Positions 59,560 through 64,000 of a stretch of 64,000 nucleotides of DNA are shown one piece after another (position 1 is the stretch's first letter; each line of letters begins with the position of its first letter). Position numbers and translations under genes: made by a program. Below the pieces are notes generated by a model. The model saw nothing but the letters and a program-made list of their open reading frames with translations, was not told the origin of the DNA and made no database searches. The DNA is from an uncultured Pseudomonadota bacterium (GTDB lineage: Bacteria > Pseudomonadota > Alphaproteobacteria > Rs-D84), in contig OOHL01000002.1 in NCBI GenBank assembly GCA_900321105.1, forward strand, positions 183,019-247,018, in the 5' to 3' direction.

Positions 59560-62228
59560 TAGTCAATTTTCTTTGGTGTTAATGCCAATCCAAGTCCGCG
59601 CAATTCACGTACAAGAACGTTAAATGCTTCTGGGGTACCTGTTTGGATATCGTTGTTTCCTGAAATAATAGCTTCGTACATCTTATTTCTTCCAACAATA
59701 TCGTCAGATTTGACAGTTAACATTTCGCGCAACAGGTGTGCTGCACCATGTGCTTCCAATGCCCAAACTTCCATTTCTCCAAGTCTCTGACCACCCATGT
59801 GTGCCTTTCCGGACAATGGTTGTTGTGTGACCAAAGAATAGTTTCCAATTGAACGCGCATGAATCTTTTCATCAACCAAGTGATGCAATTTCATCATGTA
59901 CATTACGCCAACTGTGACTGGACGGGCAAATTTTTCACCAGTTACACCATCATACAATGTAAATTGTCCAGATTCTGGTAATTTAGCCAATTTCAACATT
60001 GCCTTGATTTCTTCTGGTGTTGCGCCATCAAATGTTGGGGTTGCCATTGGAACACCGTTACGTAACAATGCCGCTTCGGCACGGACATCTGTATCAGTCA
60101 TCTTTTCCAATTTTTCGGCAACAGATTTACCATAAATCTTGCCCATGATGTTGCGCAAATCGTCTGTTACAGCGCGTTTTTGTTTAACTTCGTCCAAAAC
60201 ATCACCGATTTGTTTACCAAGTGCACGTGCTGCCATACCAAGGTGAGTTTCAAATATCTGACCGATATTCATACGCGATGGTACACCCAATGGATTCAAA
60301 ACGATATCAACTGGGGTTCCGTCTTCCATATGTGGCATGTCTTCGATTGGAACAACGCGGGATACGATACCCTTGTTTCCGTGACGACCAGCCATTTTAT
60401 CACCAGGCTGTAATTTCATTTTGTGTGCAATGTAAACCTTGACTTCTTTCAAGACACCAGCACCCAAAGATGTGCTTTCTGTTGCTTTGGCAATTTCAGC
60501 ATCTGCGCGTTCGTTCAAATCTTTCAATTTCAACAAATGTTGTTCGCGCAATTCATCAATTTTTGCCTGAATTTCTTTGTTGGAAACAACCAATTTTTTC
60601 ATGTCTGATGGTCTGATACCTTCGAAAACTTCGGCTGTTAATTTTTTACCAACGAAAGGTTTCAAACTGCCAGTGCCGGCGGAAATAGTTGCGTTTTCAG
60701 CCAATTGGAACACCTGATCTGCAAAACCATCTTCGATAATCGCTGTTTCTTCATCGCGATCTTTGTTGATTTTTTCAATCTTTTGCAATTCAATCATTTG
60801 TGTTCTGTCGTCTTTTTTAACACCGTGTCTAGTCAAGACGTTAACACCAATAACTGTTCCTTCTTCGTTTGGTCCAACCTTTAATGAAGTATCTTTAACA
60901 TTCAAAGCTTTTTCACCAAAGATGTTACGCAATAATGCTTCTTCTGGGGTCAATAATGTTTCAGATTTTGGCGAAACACGACCAACCAAAATATCGCCTT
61001 GTTTTACGCGTGCACCAACATAAATGATACCAGATTCATCCAAGTTTTTCAGCGCTTCTTCACCAACATTTGGAATATCGCGTGTGAAGCTTTCTGGGCC
61101 TAATTGTGTATCACGCAATTTGATTTCTTTTTCAACGATTTTGATTGATGTATAAACATCATCACGTGAAATACGTTCAGAAATCACAATAGCGTCTTCA
61201 TAGTTATATCCGCGCCATGGCACGAAAGCAACCAATACATTACGTCCCAATGCCAATTCACCATAATTCATTGATGAACCATCGGCAATGATATCACCTG
61301 CAGAAATTCTGTCGCCAACATGAACCAATGGTTTTTGATGAACCAAAGTTTCACCATTTGAACGTTGGAATTTTTCAAGGTTATAAATATCAACACCTGT
61401 CACAACATTACGTGAATTCATACATTTAACAACGATACGATTTGCATCCACAGATTCAACAACACCACTGTGTTTTGCAACCTTTCCAGTGCGTGAATCA
61501 CGTGCAACTTCGCGTTCGATACCTGTTCCAACCAATGGTGCCTCAACACGCATTAATGGAACACCCTGACGTTGCATGTTCGAACCCATCAATGCACGGT
61601 TCGCGTCGTCATTCGCAACGAAAGGTATCAATCCGGTTGCAATAGATACTACCTGACGTGGTGCCACGTCAATTAAATCGATTTCACCCTTTGGAACCAT
61701 GGTAAATTCGCCGTCAACACGTGCAGTAACCATATCTTCTGCCAAGACCCCTGATGATGTAGTTGGGGTGTTTCCTTGGGCAATTTTGTGTCCCAATTCT
61801 TCATCCGCAGTCAAATATACCATTTCATCGGTAATTTTACTGTTTTTAACAACATAGTATGGTGTTTCAATAAATCCATATGGGTTAACACGTGCATAAG
61901 AAGCCAAGTGTGAAATCAACCCAATGTTCGCACCTTCTGGGGTGTGAATTGGGCAAAGTCTTCCATAGTGTGTTGGATGAACGTCGCGGACGTCAATTCC
62001 AGCACGTTCACGGTTCAATCCACCAGGACCCAACGCAGAAATAAGACGTTTGTGTTCTACTTCGGCCAATGGGTTATAAGAATCCATAAATTGAGATAAT
62101 TGTGATGTTCCCAAGAATTCAGAAACCAAAGACATCAATGGTTTTGCATTGATAACATCTTGTGGTTGCATTGTTGCAATATTTGGGGATGTCAAACTTT
62201 CACGAACCAATCTTTCGATACGCAACAT
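59559..62228 (-). CDS. rpoB: RNA polymerase beta, C-terminal part (rpoB broken by frameshift)
   Basis: This 889-residue frame begins [11 protein letters not shown] and contains the rifampicin-pocket region [48 protein letters not shown] and, further on, the active-centre stretches [13 protein letters not shown] and [20 protein letters not shown] follow. No ribosome site precedes the first Met. The frame overlaps the N-terminal part by 37 bp in a different reading frame. About ten residues, equivalent to GEMAENQFRV in E. coli, are missing at the junction. It is almost certainly one gene in life. Confidence 0.9.
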   Translation of the reverse strand: MLRIERLVRESLTSPNIATMQPQDVINAKPLMSLVSEFLGTSQLSQFMDSYNPLAEVEHKRLISALGPGGLNRERAGIDVRDVHPTHYGRLCPIHTPEGANIGLISHLASYARVNPYGFIETPYYVVKNSKITDEMVYLTADEELGHKIAQGNTPTTSSGVLAEDMVTARVDGEFTMVPKGEIDLIDVAPRQVVSIATGLIPFVANDDANRALMGSNMQRQGVPLMRVEAPLVGTGIEREVARDSRTGKVAKHSGVVESVDANRIVVKCMNSRNVVTGVDIYNLEKFQRSNGETLVHQKPLVHVGDRISAGDIIADGSSMNYGELALGRNVLVAFVPWRGYNYEDAIVISERISRDDVYTSIKIVEKEIKLRDTQLGPESFTRDIPNVGEEALKNLDESGIIYVGARVKQGDILVGRVSPKSETLLTPEEALLRNIFGEKALNVKDTSLKVGPNEEGTVIGVNVLTRHGVKKDDRTQMIELQKIEKINKDRDEETAIIEDGFADQVFQLAENATISAGTGSLKPFVGKKLTAEVFEGIRPSDMKKLVVSNKEIQAKIDELREQHLLKLKDLNERADAEIAKATESTSLGAGVLKEVKVYIAHKMKLQPGDKMAGRHGNKGIVSRVVPIEDMPHMEDGTPVDIVLNPLGVPSRMNIGQIFETHLGMAARALGKQIGDVLDEVKQKRAVTDDLRNIMGKIYGKSVAEKLEKMTDTDVRAEAALLRNGVPMATPTFDGATPEEIKAMLKLAKLPESGQFTLYDGVTGEKFARPVTVGVMYMMKLHHLVDEKIHARSIGNYSLVTQQPLSGKAHMGGQRLGEMEVWALEAHGAAHLLREMLTVKSDDIVGRNKMYEAIISGNNDIQTGTPEAFNVLVRELRGLGLALTPKKID

Positions 62229-63667
62229 ACCGCAACCGCACGAACACGACGATTAGACAAATTATCGATATCATCAATTACATCTTTGTGGTCGATAATA
62301 TTTGTTAATGTTTTCAAAACCGCCAAGAAATCAGATTTTGACAATGTACGTTCATCTTCTGGACGTTTGCCTGAATCGATTTTCAAACGTTTGTTCATTT
62401 TGAAACGACCAACCGCAGACAAATCGTAATACGCAGGATCAAAACCTTGACGCAAGAACAAATTAATTGCCGCTTCTAATGTTGGACGTTCACCTGGACG
62501 CACCAAATCATAGATTGCAATCAATGCTTCTTCACGGCTTGATGTTTTATCAGCCATCAATGTATTACGCATATGTGCAGTTATTGTCGTATTATCAATA
62601 GAAATAATTGAAATGTTTTTAACACCCAATTTTTCAATTTCGTTTAATACTTCGTCTGTGATTTCTGTACCTTCTGGGAACAAAACTTCTTCACCGTTTT
62701 TAACAGCACTGAATAAATATTCACCAATCAAAGAATCGCGTTCAATACCAAACTGTTTTGACGCAGATACAATCTTAGACAAACGTTTAGCATTCAAACG
62801 ATCGCCTTTGGATGCCAAAACTTTTTTATCTTTTGGATTAATCAAATCATAATTCAAACGATATTTATCCAAGCCTTCAAAAGATGCAGTATCACCAACC
62901 CACAATTTACCATCAAAAGATAATGGGATTTGTTTATAGAAATTAGACAAAATTTCTTCGGCGCTCATTCCCTGAATGTTTGCCTTGTGTGGATCAGCTG
63001 CGAATTTCTTTTCGTCTGCTGCTGATGGCAAACAACGCAACAACACTGTTGCAGGTATTTTACGACGACGATCAATACGAACGTAAATAATGCCTTTGGA
63101 TTCTTCAAAATCAATCCACGAACCATGTTCAGGAATTATACGACCTGTATATGTTTCTGGATTTCCAGCAACTTTTGCTTCTTTTGTTGTACCAAATACA
63201 ACACCCTGGGCACGGTGCATTTGTGAAACCACAACACGTTCCACACCGGCTGCGATAAAGCTGCCGCGTTCTGTCATTAATGGAACTTCGCCCATAAATA
63301 TTTCTTGTTCTTTGATATCACGCAAAGATTTTTTACCATCTTCTGCGATATCCCATAAAATCAATCTCAGCTTCAATTTCAGTTTGCTGGAATATGTTAA
63401 ATTACGCAGCATACATTCTTGAACATTATATACAGGTTTATCCAATGTGTATTCAATAAATTCCAAATCTGCGATTCCCGCATAATCTTTAATTGGGAAC
63501 ATGGATTTGAATACATTTTGCAGCCCGATATTTTTTCTGTTTTCTGGGGCTACATCTGCCTGCAAGAAATCTTTGTAAGAATTGTACTGAATTTCGACCA
63601 AATCAGGAAGCGGAGTTTGCAAAAAACTTTTACCAAAAGATTTTCTAAGTTTCTGGATAACTGCCAT
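62192..63667 (-). CDS. rpoB: RNA polymerase beta, N-terminal part (rpoB broken by frameshift)
   Basis: This 491-residue frame begins [15 protein letters not shown] with AAAGGA 10 bp upstream. It covers the protrusion and lobe domains ([31 protein letters not shown]) and runs to NRRVRAV. There it leaves the family sequence and ends with unrelated residues and a stop. At that point 5 bases stand where 33 are expected, a 28-nt deletion. The two parts together would give a beta subunit of normal size. Confidence 0.92.
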   Translation of the reverse strand: MAVIQKLRKSFGKSFLQTPLPDLVEIQYNSYKDFLQADVAPENRKNIGLQNVFKSMFPIKDYAGIADLEFIEYTLDKPVYNVQECMLRNLTYSSKLKLKLRLILWDIAEDGKKSLRDIKEQEIFMGEVPLMTERGSFIAAGVERVVVSQMHRAQGVVFGTTKEAKVAGNPETYTGRIIPEHGSWIDFEESKGIIYVRIDRRRKIPATVLLRCLPSAADEKKFAADPHKANIQGMSAEEILSNFYKQIPLSFDGKLWVGDTASFEGLDKYRLNYDLINPKDKKVLASKGDRLNAKRLSKIVSASKQFGIERDSLIGEYLFSAVKNGEEVLFPEGTEITDEVLNEIEKLGVKNISIISIDNTTITAHMRNTLMADKTSSREEALIAIYDLVRPGERPTLEAAINLFLRQGFDPAYYDLSAVGRFKMNKRLKIDSGKRPEDERTLSKSDFLAVLKTLTNIIDHKDVIDDIDNLSNRRVRAVAVCCVSKDWFVKV

Positions 63668-63743
63668 GTTTTGAATCCTTTTTATTTGTCTTTCATATGT
63701 ATTTTGCAAACGAAAAAAGTATAAAACCTTTTTACGCCTGTGT

Positions 63744-63820
63744 GCCCGCCACAGAATTTTTCATCTTTGGCGGGCGGCGGAAAATTGCATTTCTGCAATT
63801 TGTTGAAATCTTTCGATTTC
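63744..63820 (-). promoter_or_regulatory. Three consecutive hairpins between rplL and rpoB
   Basis: On the minus strand, in order: GAAATC-GAAA-GATTTC (63805-63820), AAATTGCA-GAAA-TGCAATTT (63782-63801) and GCCCGCC...GGCGGGC (63744-63775). Two have GAAA tetraloops. None is followed by a clean T-run, so an attenuator or RNase-processing site is more likely than a full terminator. Confidence 0.6.
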
Positions 63821-63828
63821 AGCAGAAA

Positions 63829-64000
63829 TTATTTCATTTCTACTTTTGCACCAGCTGCTTCTAATGTAGCTTTCATTTTTTCAGCTTCATCTTTAGCAAC
63901 GGCTTCTTTAACAGCCTTAGGTGCAGATTCAACCAAAGCTTTTGCTTCGCCTAAACCCAAACCTGTGATGTCTTTAACAGCTTTGATAACAGCCAATTTG
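63829..64000 (-). CDS. rplL: 50S ribosomal protein L7/L12, C-terminal part
   Basis: The partial gene runs off the window end. The visible 56 residues are the C-terminal domain: [40 protein letters not shown] and AAGAKVEMK. It is the gene upstream of rpoB, as in nearly all bacteria. Confidence 0.95.
   Translation of the reverse strand, partial: KLAVIKAVKDITGLGLGEAKALVESAPKAVKEAVAKDEAEKMKATLEAAGAKVEMK

Overview
This window looks like the chromosome of an AT-rich, anaerobic or fermentative member of the Alphaproteobacteria. Three kinds of evidence point there. The prolyl-tRNA synthetase is short and lacks the editing insertion. The rplL-rpoB-rpoC, rpmB, rpmF-plsX and ihfA genes are of proteobacterial type. 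Metabolism is represented by an oxygen-independent ribonucleotide reductase (nrdD/nrdG), pyruvate phosphate dikinase, L-lactate dehydrogenase and a 2[4Fe-4S] ferredoxin. A single-chain (alpha2) glycyl-tRNA synthetase is unusual for the class. The lineage is an inference; no 16S gene is present.

Layout. 0-5 kb: a tRNA-Ala with a damaged acceptor stem, two proteins built from degenerate acyl-carrier-like domains, mscS, an N-domain-less clpB and rpmB. 5.1-5.75 kb: tRNA-Leu(CAA) followed by two further copies of its 3' end, terminators and two diverged structured units whose stems show compensatory base changes. 5.7-9.5 kb: the class III ribonucleotide reductase operon, in which the glycyl-radical segment is a separate 60-residue gene, preceded by two NrdR boxes. 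9.6-17.3 kb: a lipoprotein, a FabG-like reductase, ppdK, an MsbA-like exporter, small membrane and HD-domain proteins and a first outer-membrane barrel. 17.3-21.5 kb: five consecutive exported low-complexity, fibre-like proteins. 21.6-27.2 kb: tRNA-Ser with an inverted copy of its tail, lgt, four unknown small proteins, a BI-1 protein, ferredoxin and glycyl-tRNA synthetase. 27.3-34.7 kb: outer-membrane and secreted proteins, a methyltransferase-like protein, a U32 family protein and an unknown gene pair. 34.7-39.3 kb: tRNA-Thr, cvpA, a periplasmic thioredoxin-like protein and a very AT-rich trio (Cys-containing secreted protein, degenerate glycosyltransferase, nucleotidyltransferase). 39.4-50.7 kb: ihfA, an M13 peptidase, hemW, another barrel, a lytic transglycosylase, an ornithine-lipid gene pair (olsB/olsA-like), proS, ldh. 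51-53.5 kb: a large exported Cys-rich protein. 53.5-64 kb: rpmF-plsX, a HAD-like protein and the rplL-rpoB-rpoC operon, in which rpoB is broken by an apparent 28-nt deletion.

Much of the accessory content is cell envelope: three beta-barrels, five fibre-like exported proteins, three large secreted proteins, lipoprotein and ornithine-lipid synthesis, peptidoglycan turnover and a lipid flippase-type exporter. Two of the barrel genes share a nearly identical promoter block. The most unusual signals are the structured repeats tied to tRNA tails, the split class III reductase, the carrier-like protein pair and the broken rpoB.
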